A stretch of 19,620 nt of DNA from CAG-877 sp963645945. Lineage in GTDB: Bacteria > Bacillota_I > Bacilli_A > RF39 > UBA660. Below, one piece after another: positions 7,645 to 15,274 of this stretch (position 1 is its first letter; every line of letters begins with the position of its first letter). The stretch is taken from the NCBI GenBank assembly GCA_963645945.1, contig CAVIUA010000039.1:1-19620 (forward strand). The letters run 5' to 3'. The notes beneath the pieces were generated by a model. It was not told the origin of the DNA, did not search any database, and saw only the letters and a list, made by a program, of their open reading frames with translations. The position numbers and the translations under genes were made by a program.

Positions 7645-8349
7645 ATGGAAAAGTTTATCAATAACGTATATGAACAATTTTATCAAACACTAATTGAACA
7701 AGATAGATACCGCTTTATTCTAGAAGGTTTAGGTAAAACTTTAATCATTGCTTTTTTTGCCGTAATTCTAGGTGTCATTTTAGGCGGACTAGTTGCTCTA
7801 ATTAGAAACTATCATGAAGAAACCAAAAAAGCCAAAATAGCCAATTTTATATCAAAACTTTATGTAACTATAATTCGTGGTACTCCAGCAGTATTACAAT
7901 TAATGATTATATATTATGTCATATTTAGAACTGTTGACATAAATACAATTCTAGTTGGCGTAATCGCTTTCGGTATTAATTCAGGTGCCTATGTATCAGA
8001 AATAATAAGAGCAGGAATTAACTCAATAGATAGAGGACAAAAAGAAGCAGCTGATTCACTAGGCTTAACATATAGAGAAACAATGAAATCTATAATCTTA
8101 CCGCAGGCAGTTAGAAATGTTTTACCAGCATTAAGTAATGAATTTATAACTTTGCTAAAGGAAACTTCTGTAGCTGGATACATTGGAATAATAGACGTTG
8201 TAAAAGCTGCTGATATCATAGCATCAAGTACCTATAATTATTTCTTCCCATTAATAATTATTGCGATTATTTACCTAATTCTAACAATAGGACTATCAAA
8301 ACTATTGACAATATTTGAAAAGAAGGTGTTAAGTCATGCTAGAGGCTAA
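7645..8349 (+). CDS. Amino-acid ABC transporter permease
   Basis: The 234-residue protein is a HisM/ArtQ/GlnP-type permease. After a short N-terminus come several membrane helices (for example TLIIAFFAVILGVILGGLVALI near residues 32-53). It also has the family's IRGTPAVLQLMIIYYV stretch and the coupling loop EAADSLGLTYRETMKSIILPQAVRNVLPALSNE. It probably works as a homodimer, since only one permease gene is present. An AAGAGGTAA site precedes the start, 16 bases after the lipoprotein stop. Its end overlaps the ATPase gene by 14 bases. Ligand specificity is set by the lipoprotein. Confidence 0.94.
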   Translation: MEKFINNVYEQFYQTLIEQDRYRFILEGLGKTLIIAFFAVILGVILGGLVALIRNYHEETKKAKIANFISKLYVTIIRGTPAVLQLMIIYYVIFRTVDINTILVGVIAFGINSGAYVSEIIRAGINSIDRGQKEAADSLGLTYRETMKSIILPQAVRNVLPALSNEFITLLKETSVAGYIGIIDVVKAADIIASSTYNYFFPLIIIAIIYLILTIGLSKLLTIFEKKVLSHARG

Positions 8350-9052
8350 AAATATTGAAAAAAGTTTTGGAAAATTAAAAGTACTAAAAGGTATAAATCT
8401 AACTGTAAATCAAGAACAAAGAATAGTTATCATTGGACCATCAGGTTCTGGAAAAAGTACTTTTCTTCGTTGCCTAAACTTATTGGAAGAACCAAGTAAA
8501 GGAGAAGTACTATATAATAATGTAAAATTAACAAATGATAACAAATTACAAATGCGTAAAAAAATAGGTATGGTTTTTCAAAATTTTAATCTATTCACAA
8601 ATTTAACTGTTTTAGAAAATTTAATACTTGCACCTATAAAAGAAGATATATTAACAGAAAAAGAAGCCTTAAGAAAGGCTGATAAATTATTAAAAGAAAT
8701 ATCGTTAGAGGATAAAAAAGATACCTATCCAAGTAGTTTATCTGGAGGTCAACAACAACGTGTTGCAATAGCAAGATCTTTAATGATGAATCCAGATATA
8801 ATTCTTTTTGATGAACCAACATCAGCATTAGATCCCGAAATGATAGAAGACGTTTTAAACCTAATGAAAAGAGTAGCTAAAGAAGGAATGACCATGGTTG
8901 TTGTGACTCATGAACTAGAATTTGCTAAAGATATAGCAACCGATGTTTTGTTTTTGGATAAAGGTACTATAGTAGAATCAGGAACACCAGATGAAATATT
9001 TAATCATCCAAAAACAGAACGTTTGAAAGAATTTTTATCAAAAATAAAATAA
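8336..9052 (+). CDS. Amino-acid ABC transporter ATP-binding protein
   Basis: The 238-residue protein has all ABC ATPase motifs: Walker A GPSGSGKST (about residue 34), the Q-loop MVFQNFNLFTNLTVLEN, signature LSGGQQQR, Walker B IILFDEPTSALDPE and the switch in VVTHE. Length and the DKGTIVESGTPDEIFNHPKTERLKEFL tail are those of GlnQ/ArtP/HisP ATPases for polar amino acid uptake. It overlaps the permease by 14 bases with an AAGAAGGTG site inside that gene. It is the last gene of the importer; an 87-base gap then precedes arcA. Confidence 0.95.
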   Translation: MLEAKNIEKSFGKLKVLKGINLTVNQEQRIVIIGPSGSGKSTFLRCLNLLEEPSKGEVLYNNVKLTNDNKLQMRKKIGMVFQNFNLFTNLTVLENLILAPIKEDILTEKEALRKADKLLKEISLEDKKDTYPSSLSGGQQQRVAIARSLMMNPDIILFDEPTSALDPEMIEDVLNLMKRVAKEGMTMVVVTHELEFAKDIATDVLFLDKGTIVESGTPDEIFNHPKTERLKEFLSKIK

Positions 9053-9133
9053 TTGTTTATTCATGGTATATCCATTGAAATAAACGAGTTTCACGACATC
9101 TCGTAAAAAAAATCGTAAGTATTAATAAGGAGG
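9053..9133 (+). promoter_or_regulatory. Upstream region of arcA with two inverted repeats
   Basis: The gap holds TGAAA-N8-TTTCA (9076-9093) and ACGAG-N11-CTCGT (9084-9104), which overlap each other, and a strong AAGGAGG ribosome-binding site (9127-9133). There is no T-run for termination on the plus strand. No confident -35/-10 pair is visible, so arcA may be read from the importer promoter, with the repeats as possible operator or mRNA structure. Confidence 0.4.
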
Positions 9134-9139
9134 ATAAAA

Positions 9140-10384
9140 ATGGAAAAAATACATGTAACAAGTGAAATTGGAAAATTAAAAAAAGTTTTATTACATAGAC
9201 CTGGTAATGAATTATTAAATTTAACACCAGATACATTATCAAGACTTCTTTTTGATGATATTCCATATTTACCAGATGCAATAAAAGAACACGATGAATT
9301 TGCAAATGCATTACGTAGCCATGGCGTTGAAGTAGTATACCTGGAAGATTTAATGGCAGATGTATTAAATACAAGCGAAATAATTCGTGAAAAGTTTATA
9401 AGACAATACATCTTCGAAGCCGGAATACGTACACCAAAATACAAAAATTTAGCATTTGATTATTTAAACAATTTTACTGATAGTAAAAAATTAGTTTTAA
9501 AAACAATGGAAGGAATTCAATTATCTGATATTCCAAGAAAAAAAAGAGAAGTTGAAAAATCATTAGTAGACTTAATAGATGAAGAAGACAAGTTTATCGC
9601 AGAACCAATGCCAAACTTATACTTTACAAGAGATCCATTCGCAAGTATTGGAGAAGGAATAAGTTTAAATAAAATGTACTCAGTAACGCGTAGTAGAGAA
9701 ACAATTTACGCAGAATATATTTTTAAATATCATCCAGATTATCAAGATCAAGTACCATTCTATTATGAACGATATAATCCACATCACATCGAAGGAGGCG
9801 ACGTTCTAAATATAAATGATCATGTACTAGCAATAGGTATATCACAACGTACACAAGCTGAGTCAATTGATAGATTAGCTGAAAATTTATTTAAAGATCC
9901 AGAATGTAAAATAGATACAATATTAGCTTTCAATATTCCAGAAAGTCGTGCTTTTATGCACTTAGATACTGTATTTACACAAGTGGATTATGATAAATTT
10001 ACATATCATCCAGGAATCATGGGTACTTTACAAGTATTTGAAATCGTTGAAGGTGATGATCCTGATTCTGATAATGATTTAACAGTTACAGAAATCAATG
10101 CTCCATTAGCTGAAATATTATCTAAATATGTTGGACGACCAGTAACACTAATTCCATGTGCCTCTGGTGACAAAGTAGCAGCAGAACGTGAACAATGGAA
10201 CGATGGTAGTAACACATTGTGTATAGCACCTGGCGTAGTAGTAGTTTATGATAGAAATAACATAACAAATGATGTTCTACGTTCATTTGGTTTAGATGTA
10301 ATCGAAATTCACGGTGCTGAATTATCACGTGGACGTGGAGGCCCTAGATGTATGAGTATGCCATTAGTAAGGGAGGACATATAA
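9140..10384 (+). CDS. arcA: Arginine deiminase
   Basis: ArcA hydrolyses arginine to citrulline and ammonia in the cytoplasm, the first step of the ADI pathway. The 414-residue length is that of the family. Visible motifs: the N-terminal VTSEIGKLKKVLLHRPG, PNLYFTRDPFASIG, HIEGGDVL with catalytic glutamate about residue 218, FMHLDTVFTQVD with catalytic histidine at about 274, and the C-terminal RGRGGPRCMSMPL with the nucleophilic cysteine at 404. All catalytic residues expected are present, so it should be active. AAGGAGG lies six bases before the start. The stop codon shares one base with the OTC start (TAATG). Ammonia production would also protect against acid. Confidence 0.97.
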   Translation: MEKIHVTSEIGKLKKVLLHRPGNELLNLTPDTLSRLLFDDIPYLPDAIKEHDEFANALRSHGVEVVYLEDLMADVLNTSEIIREKFIRQYIFEAGIRTPKYKNLAFDYLNNFTDSKKLVLKTMEGIQLSDIPRKKREVEKSLVDLIDEEDKFIAEPMPNLYFTRDPFASIGEGISLNKMYSVTRSRETIYAEYIFKYHPDYQDQVPFYYERYNPHHIEGGDVLNINDHVLAIGISQRTQAESIDRLAENLFKDPECKIDTILAFNIPESRAFMHLDTVFTQVDYDKFTYHPGIMGTLQVFEIVEGDDPDSDNDLTVTEINAPLAEILSKYVGRPVTLIPCASGDKVAAEREQWNDGSNTLCIAPGVVVVYDRNNITNDVLRSFGLDVIEIHGAELSRGRGGPRCMSMPLVREDI

Positions 10385-11370
10385 TGAATTTACACGGAAG
10401 AGATTTTCTAAAATTAATAGATTATACTCCAGAAGAAATTAAATATTTAATAGAAGTTGCTATTGATTTAAAGAAGAAAAAACATGCTGGAATTCCACAT
10501 GATGAATTAAAAGGAAAAAACATAGTTTTACTTTTTGAAAAAGATTCAACTAGAACACGTTGTGCTTTTGAAGTAGCAGGATTAGATTTAGGTATGGGAG
10601 TTACTTATTTAGGACCAACTGGTTCTCAAATGGGTAAAAAAGAAACAATTGCTGATACTGCTAGAGTATTAACTAGAATGTATGATGGAATTGAATACCG
10701 TGGATTTGATCAAGAAATAGTTGAAGAAATTGCTAAGTATGCTACGGTTCCAGTATGGAATGGTTTAACTAATGAATTCCATCCAACTCAAATGTTAGCA
10801 GACTTAATGACCGCATATGAAAACTTTGGAAAGTTAAAAGGATTAAATTTAGTGTTCTTAGGAGATGCCAGAAATAATGTTGCTAATTCATTAATGGTTA
10901 TTTGTTCAAAATTAGGTGTTAACTTTACTTGTTGTGCACCAAAGGAATTATTCCCATCTGCTGAACTAGTTGAAACTTGCCAAGAATATGCTAAAGTATC
11001 AGGCTCAACAATTACATTAACAGAAGATGCTATGGCAGGCACTAAAAATGCAGATGTTTTATACACAGATGTTTGGGTATCTATGGGCGAAAAAGAAGAA
11101 CTTTGGGAACAAAGAATAAATTTACTTAAACCATATCAAGTAAATAAAGAAATTATGGCAAATGCTAATCCGAATGCAATATTCCTACATTGCTTACCAT
11201 CATTCCATAATACAGGGACAACAATTGGTAAACAAATATATGAAAAATACGGCTTAAAAGAAATGGAAGTAACAGATGAAGTATTTGAATCAAGTCAATC
11301 AAAAGTATTTGATCAAGCTGAAAACAGACTTCATACTATCAAAGCCGTAGTTTATGAGACACTAAAATAA
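10384..11370 (+). CDS. arcB: Ornithine carbamoyltransferase (catabolic)
   Basis: The enzyme converts citrulline and phosphate to ornithine and carbamoyl phosphate in the ADI pathway. The 328-residue product carries the carbamoyl-phosphate loop STRTR (in FEKDSTRTRCAFEVA, about residues 54-68), the FHPTQMLADL motif, DVWVSMGE and HCLPSFHNT. Length is typical. I chose the ATG at 10384 because GGGAGG precedes it, it overlaps the arcA stop by one base, and the protein then begins MNLHGRDFLKL, as OTCs usually do. The catabolic role is inferred from its place between arcA and carbamate kinase; an anabolic argF cannot be told apart by motif alone. Its stop overlaps the next start by one base. Confidence 0.96.
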   Translation: MNLHGRDFLKLIDYTPEEIKYLIEVAIDLKKKKHAGIPHDELKGKNIVLLFEKDSTRTRCAFEVAGLDLGMGVTYLGPTGSQMGKKETIADTARVLTRMYDGIEYRGFDQEIVEEIAKYATVPVWNGLTNEFHPTQMLADLMTAYENFGKLKGLNLVFLGDARNNVANSLMVICSKLGVNFTCCAPKELFPSAELVETCQEYAKVSGSTITLTEDAMAGTKNADVLYTDVWVSMGEKEELWEQRINLLKPYQVNKEIMANANPNAIFLHCLPSFHNTGTTIGKQIYEKYGLKEMEVTDEVFESSQSKVFDQAENRLHTIKAVVYETLK

Positions 11371-13754
11371 TGAAGAAAACAATTGTTATTGCATTAGGTG
11401 GAAATGCCCTAGGAAAAAGTCCAGAAGAACAATTAGAGTTAGTAAAAGGAACAGCAAAAAATATTGTTGATTTAGTTGAAGAAGGAAATAAAGTAGTTGT
11501 ATCACACGGCAATGGACCACAGGTTGGTATGATTAATTTAGCAATGGAAGAGTCACATAAAAGTATTAATTCACCAGAAATGCCATTTGCTGAATGTGGA
11601 GCAATGAGTCAAGGTTATATTGGATATCATCTTCAACAATCAATTCAAGAAGAATTAGCCAAAAGAAATATAAATAAAAATTGTGTAACTGTAATTACGC
11701 AAGTTGAAGTAGATAAAAATGATAAAGCTTTCGAAAATCCAACTAAGCCAATTGGAAGTTTCTATACAAAAGAAGAAGCTATTAACTTAGAAAAAGAAAA
11801 AGGATATTGTATGAAAGAAGATGCTGGTAGAGGTTATCGTCGTGTAGTACCAAGTCCTAAGCCAATAAAAATAGTTGAAATATCGAATATTCATGATTTA
11901 GTAGAAGATGGAAATGTAGTAATTGCCTGTGGAGGAGGTGGAATACCAGTAATTAAAACCCAGGAAGGTTATGAAGGCGTTGATGCAGTAATAGATAAAG
12001 ATCGCACTAGTGCACGATTAGCCCTTGATTTAAATGCAGATGCTCTTCTAATTTTAACAGCTGTAGACCAGGTTTATCTAAATTATAAAAAGGATAATCA
12101 AAAAGGTTTAAGTGAATTAACGATTAGACAAGCAACTAATTTAATCAAAAACAAACAAGTAGCAGAAGGAAGTATGCTACCAAAAGTTGAAGCCTGTATT
12201 GAATTTGCTAAGGAATCAACTGGCTATGCATTAATTACATCATTAGAAAAAGCAAAAGAAGCTTTAGAAGGACAAACAGGTACAATTATAAAAGGAAAAA
12301 GGAGTAAGAAAATGACAAAAAGAAAAAAGAAGTTTAGTTTAGCACTATCTTCATTCTCAATAATTTTATTACTAATATTCATGTTGGGAATTCTTTCACA
12401 TCTATTACCAAGTGCAAAATTTATAGGAGATAATATTGTTAATGGCTCTGGTGTTGTTGGAGCAAAATTATCTGATGTATTGTTATCTCCAATTTTAGGA
12501 TTTGCGGATGCAGTAGATGTTGGAATATTCATCATGATTTTAGGTGGATTACTTGCTGTAATTAATTCAACTGATGCATTAGAAACAGGAATACAAGTTC
12601 TTGTAAAAAAATTAAAAGGAAATGAATTAGCCTTAATACCAATATTAATGTTTATCTTCTCAGTATGTGGTACTACATATGGTATGCTTGAAGAAACTGT
12701 TGGATTCTATGCATTGCTTGCTGCAACAATGGTAGCTGCTGGTATGGATACAATAGTAGCATCAGCAATTGTTTTATTAGGTGCCGGTTCTGGTTGCTTA
12801 GGTTCAACTATTAATCCGTTTGCAGTAGGAGCAGCAGTAGCTGCATTACCAGAAGGAACAGTAGTTAACCAAGGTATCATTATCTTTATTGGAACACTAC
12901 TTTGGCTTTCAACACTAGCTATATCAATTTACTTTGTAATGAAATATGCAAGAAAAGTTAAAGCAGATAAAGGCTCTACAATTCTTAGTTTAAGAGAACA
13001 ACAAAAAATGGAAAAGAAATATGGTAAAGAAAAAATTGAAGATGACGTAGCCTTAAATAGCAAACAAAAAATCACTTTAATTCTCTTTGCCCTAACATTC
13101 TTAGTAATGATTATTGGATTCATTCCATGGAATGACTTTGGAATTACATTCTTTGATAGCTGGACAGGTTGGCTAACTGGTAGTCCATTAGGAAGTTGGT
13201 ATTTCAACGAAGCAGCTGTTTGGTTCCTAATAATGGCAATTATCATTGGTGTTGTTAATGGAATGAAAGAAAAGAAATTTGTTGATACATTTATCGATGG
13301 AGCAGACGATATGATTGGAGTTATCCTAATTATCGCTGTTGCTAGAGGAGCTAGTGTCTTAATGCAAACAACTCATTTAGATAACTACATTATCTACAAT
13401 GCCGCAGAATTATTAAGAGATGTTCCTGGATTCTTATTTGCACCATTTAACTATATAATTCACATAATACTATCTGTATTAGTACCATCATCTTCAGGTT
13501 TAGCAACACTATCAGCTCCAATTATTGGACCATTAGCAGCTCAACTTGGACATAGTGTTGAAGCTACTGTAATGACTTTAGTTGCAGCAAACGGACTTGT
13601 AAACTTAATAACTCCAACTTGTGGAGCTATCATGGGTGGTCTAGCTTTAGCAAAAGTTGAATACGGTACCTGGGTAAAATGGGCTGGAAAAGTAGTTTTA
13701 ATAATCGCAATTACTAATATTCTACTTTTAACACTATTTACATTAGTATTCTAA
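11370..13754 (+). CDS. Carbamate kinase joined in frame to a YfcC-type arginine/ornithine antiporter
   Basis: Residues 1 to about 311 are a complete carbamate kinase, which makes ATP from carbamoyl phosphate and ADP: IALGGNALG, SHGNGPQVGM, IACGGGGIPV, DKDRTSARLAL, and the usual end at GTIIKG. From Met315 to 794 is a complete YfcC/ArcD-type membrane exchanger with about ten or more hydrophobic helices, EETVGFYALLAATMVAAGMD, GAGSGCLGSTINPFA and VPSSSGLATLSAPIIGPLA. These proteins are normally separate neighbours. The junction keeps an AAGGAG site (12299-12304) seven bases before Met315, with a TAA between them in another frame. One more A in the 12296-12300 run would end the kinase at that TAA. 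So this is a real fusion, a recent one-base deletion, transcript slippage, or an assembly error. Confidence 0.9.
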   Translation: MKKTIVIALGGNALGKSPEEQLELVKGTAKNIVDLVEEGNKVVVSHGNGPQVGMINLAMEESHKSINSPEMPFAECGAMSQGYIGYHLQQSIQEELAKRNINKNCVTVITQVEVDKNDKAFENPTKPIGSFYTKEEAINLEKEKGYCMKEDAGRGYRRVVPSPKPIKIVEISNIHDLVEDGNVVIACGGGGIPVIKTQEGYEGVDAVIDKDRTSARLALDLNADALLILTAVDQVYLNYKKDNQKGLSELTIRQATNLIKNKQVAEGSMLPKVEACIEFAKESTGYALITSLEKAKEALEGQTGTIIKGKRSKKMTKRKKKFSLALSSFSIILLLIFMLGILSHLLPSAKFIGDNIVNGSGVVGAKLSDVLLSPILGFADAVDVGIFIMILGGLLAVINSTDALETGIQVLVKKLKGNELALIPILMFIFSVCGTTYGMLEETVGFYALLAATMVAAGMDTIVASAIVLLGAGSGCLGSTINPFAVGAAVAALPEGTVVNQGIIIFIGTLLWLSTLAISIYFVMKYARKVKADKGSTILSLREQQKMEKKYGKEKIEDDVALNSKQKITLILFALTFLVMIIGFIPWNDFGITFFDSWTGWLTGSPLGSWYFNEAAVWFLIMAIIIGVVNGMKEKKFVDTFIDGADDMIGVILIIAVARGASVLMQTTHLDNYIIYNAAELLRDVPGFLFAPFNYIIHIILSVLVPSSSGLATLSAPIIGPLAAQLGHSVEATVMTLVAANGLVNLITPTCGAIMGGLALAKVEYGTWVKWAGKVVLIIAITNILLLTLFTLVF
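12296..12314 (+). promoter_or_regulatory. arcD: Internal ribosome-binding site and start for the antiporter
   Basis: Inside the joined frame, AAGGAG (12299-12304) is followed by TAAGAAAATG, so the ATG at 12312 could start a free 480-residue antiporter. Spacing is seven bases, as good as that of the other arc genes. It looks like a leftover of separate genes. Confidence 0.6.
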
Positions 13755-13806
13755 AAAAAATAATAAATAAAAAAAAATCTCGTATTATTTAATAGGAGGT
13801 TTTTTT

Positions 13807-13893
13807 ATGCTAAAAATTATCTATAATAAACAAGGTCCAACCCTAAAAGAATTACTAAAAAAGTACTTACAAAAAATTAGTAACAATGAATGA
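13807..13893 (+). CDS. 28-residue ORF overlapping the recombinase start
   Basis: A perfect AGGAGG (13794-13799) lies seven bases before an ATG that opens a short frame: MLKIIYNKQGPTLKELLKKY, then eight residues ending in NNE. The stop TGA falls eight bases inside the recombinase gene, in another frame, and the recombinase has no ribosome-binding site of its own. This suggests coupled translation, with this ORF as leader or as a small functional partner (for example a directionality factor). The peptide is basic with a likely helix after GPT. I do not recognise a named family. Confidence 0.6.
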   Translation: MLKIIYNKQGPTLKELLKKYLQKISNNE

Positions 13894-15274
13894 CTATAAA
13901 GTAGGTATCTATCTAAGACTATCAAAAGATGATTCTAATACTAAAGAAAGTGAAAGTATTATAAGTCAAAGAAGCTATATAATGAATTACCTAAACGAAA
14001 ATAATTACATACTATGTAAGGAATATGTCGATGATGGTATATCAGGAACTACTTTTGATAGACCTGGTTTAGAAGAATTATTACTCGATATAAAAAATAA
14101 AAAAATTAACTTAGTCGTAACAAAAGATTTATCTAGACTAGGTAGAAATAATGGAAAAATGAGTATCCTGTTAGATGAGTATTTTGTTAAATATAATGTC
14201 AGATTCATCGCCATAAATGATAATTATGATAACTTTAATAATGAAACAACAGAACTAGTCTGGCTAAAAAACGGTATAAATGAAATGTATGCTTTAGATA
14301 TATCTAAAAAAGTAAAAAGTAGTTTAAAAATAAGAAAAAAACAAGGACTATATACTGGCTGGAAAGCACCCTATGGCTATAAAAGATCAAATAAAGATTA
14401 TCATAAATTAATACCAGATAAAAACGCATCTTTAATCGTAAAAAAAATATTCAATTTAGCTCTAAAAAATAATTATTCACAAATAGCTAGAATCTTAAAT
14501 AATGAAAATATAGAAACACCAAGTTCATATGCCAATATAAGTTATATGCATCCAGAATGGAGTCCCACAACAATAAAAGAAATTCTAACAAATCAAATAT
14601 ACTTAGGACATACTGTCCAAGGTAAAAGAAGAAAAATAAGTTATAAACTAAAAAAAGAAACAAAAGTAAAAGAAGAAGACTGGATAATTGTAAAAAATAC
14701 CCATGAAGCAATAATTGATACTAATTTATTTAATCAAGTACAAGATAAAATATCAAAAAGAAAAGCCAAAAACAAAACAAAAACAACATATTTATTAAGT
14801 GATTTACTTTATTGTAAAGAATGTCATCACAGTATAAATATTTTAAAAAGTAAAGATAAAAAAAGACTTTATTGTAGTTGTTCATACTATAGAAGAAATC
14901 CTAAAAAGTGTTCACCACATAGTATGAATTATCAAAAATTAGAAAGTCAAATTAAAAATGAAATAAAAAATATAGTAGAATCAGTAATTAGTATTATTGA
15001 AAAAGAAAACAGTCAAAAAGAAAAAATAAATAAAATATCTTTGTCCTTAAAAAAAACACATATCAATTATTTAAATAAAAAAATAACTAAAGAAAAGTAT
15101 CAGAAAATAGAAGAAGAATTAAAAAAAGAGTTATCAGTCATAAAAAACAAAACAAAATATAATATCACTGAAATTATAAATGATAAGTCTTTTCTAGAAC
15201 TAATAATAGAAAAAATATATCTAACTAAAGATAAAAATATAGAACTTTATCTAAATTTTAATAATCTTTTTTAA
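13886..15274 (+). CDS. Large serine recombinase (site-specific integrase/excisionase)
   Basis: The 462-residue enzyme has three parts. The resolvase catalytic domain (about 1-150) contains YLRLSKDD with nucleophilic Ser13, ISQR (Arg29), DDGISGTTFDRPG and VVTKDLSRLGRN. The recombinase domain (about 155-290) has GLYTGWKAPYGYKR and GHTVQGKRRKISYK. The zinc ribbon has Cys310, Cys313, Cys330, Cys332 and Cys342, followed by a charged, probably coiled-coil region to about 430. It is shorter than many large serine recombinases (often about 500-550). Its gene ends 9 bases from the right core, as integrase genes often do. It should move the element between the SBP target and a circular form. Translation seems coupled to the 28-codon ORF. 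It is even richer in lysine and isoleucine than its neighbours. Confidence 0.95.
   Translation: MNDYKVGIYLRLSKDDSNTKESESIISQRSYIMNYLNENNYILCKEYVDDGISGTTFDRPGLEELLLDIKNKKINLVVTKDLSRLGRNNGKMSILLDEYFVKYNVRFIAINDNYDNFNNETTELVWLKNGINEMYALDISKKVKSSLKIRKKQGLYTGWKAPYGYKRSNKDYHKLIPDKNASLIVKKIFNLALKNNYSQIARILNNENIETPSSYANISYMHPEWSPTTIKEILTNQIYLGHTVQGKRRKISYKLKKETKVKEEDWIIVKNTHEAIIDTNLFNQVQDKISKRKAKNKTKTTYLLSDLLYCKECHHSINILKSKDKKRLYCSCSYYRRNPKKCSPHSMNYQKLESQIKNEIKNIVESVISIIEKENSQKEKINKISLSLKKTHINYLNKKITKEKYQKIEEELKKELSVIKNKTKYNITEIINDKSFLELIIEKIYLTKDKNIELYLNFNNLF

Noticed and set aside
9057..9444. Minus-strand open frames opposite arcA and similar frames elsewhere (for example 7210-7449, 8634-8828, 14487-14711)
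   Set aside because: They lie opposite well-supported genes, have low-complexity Leu/Ile/Ser-rich products, no ribosome-binding sites and no family motifs.
10348..10383. Earlier start for OTC within arcA
   Set aside because: The extra residues come from the arcA coding sequence in another frame, and GGGAGG supports the ATG at 10384.
13758..13790. AAATAATA and TATTATTT as a terminator after the arc genes
   Set aside because: The stem is purely A/T with a 17-base loop and no T-run directly after it; it may be chance in AT-rich DNA.
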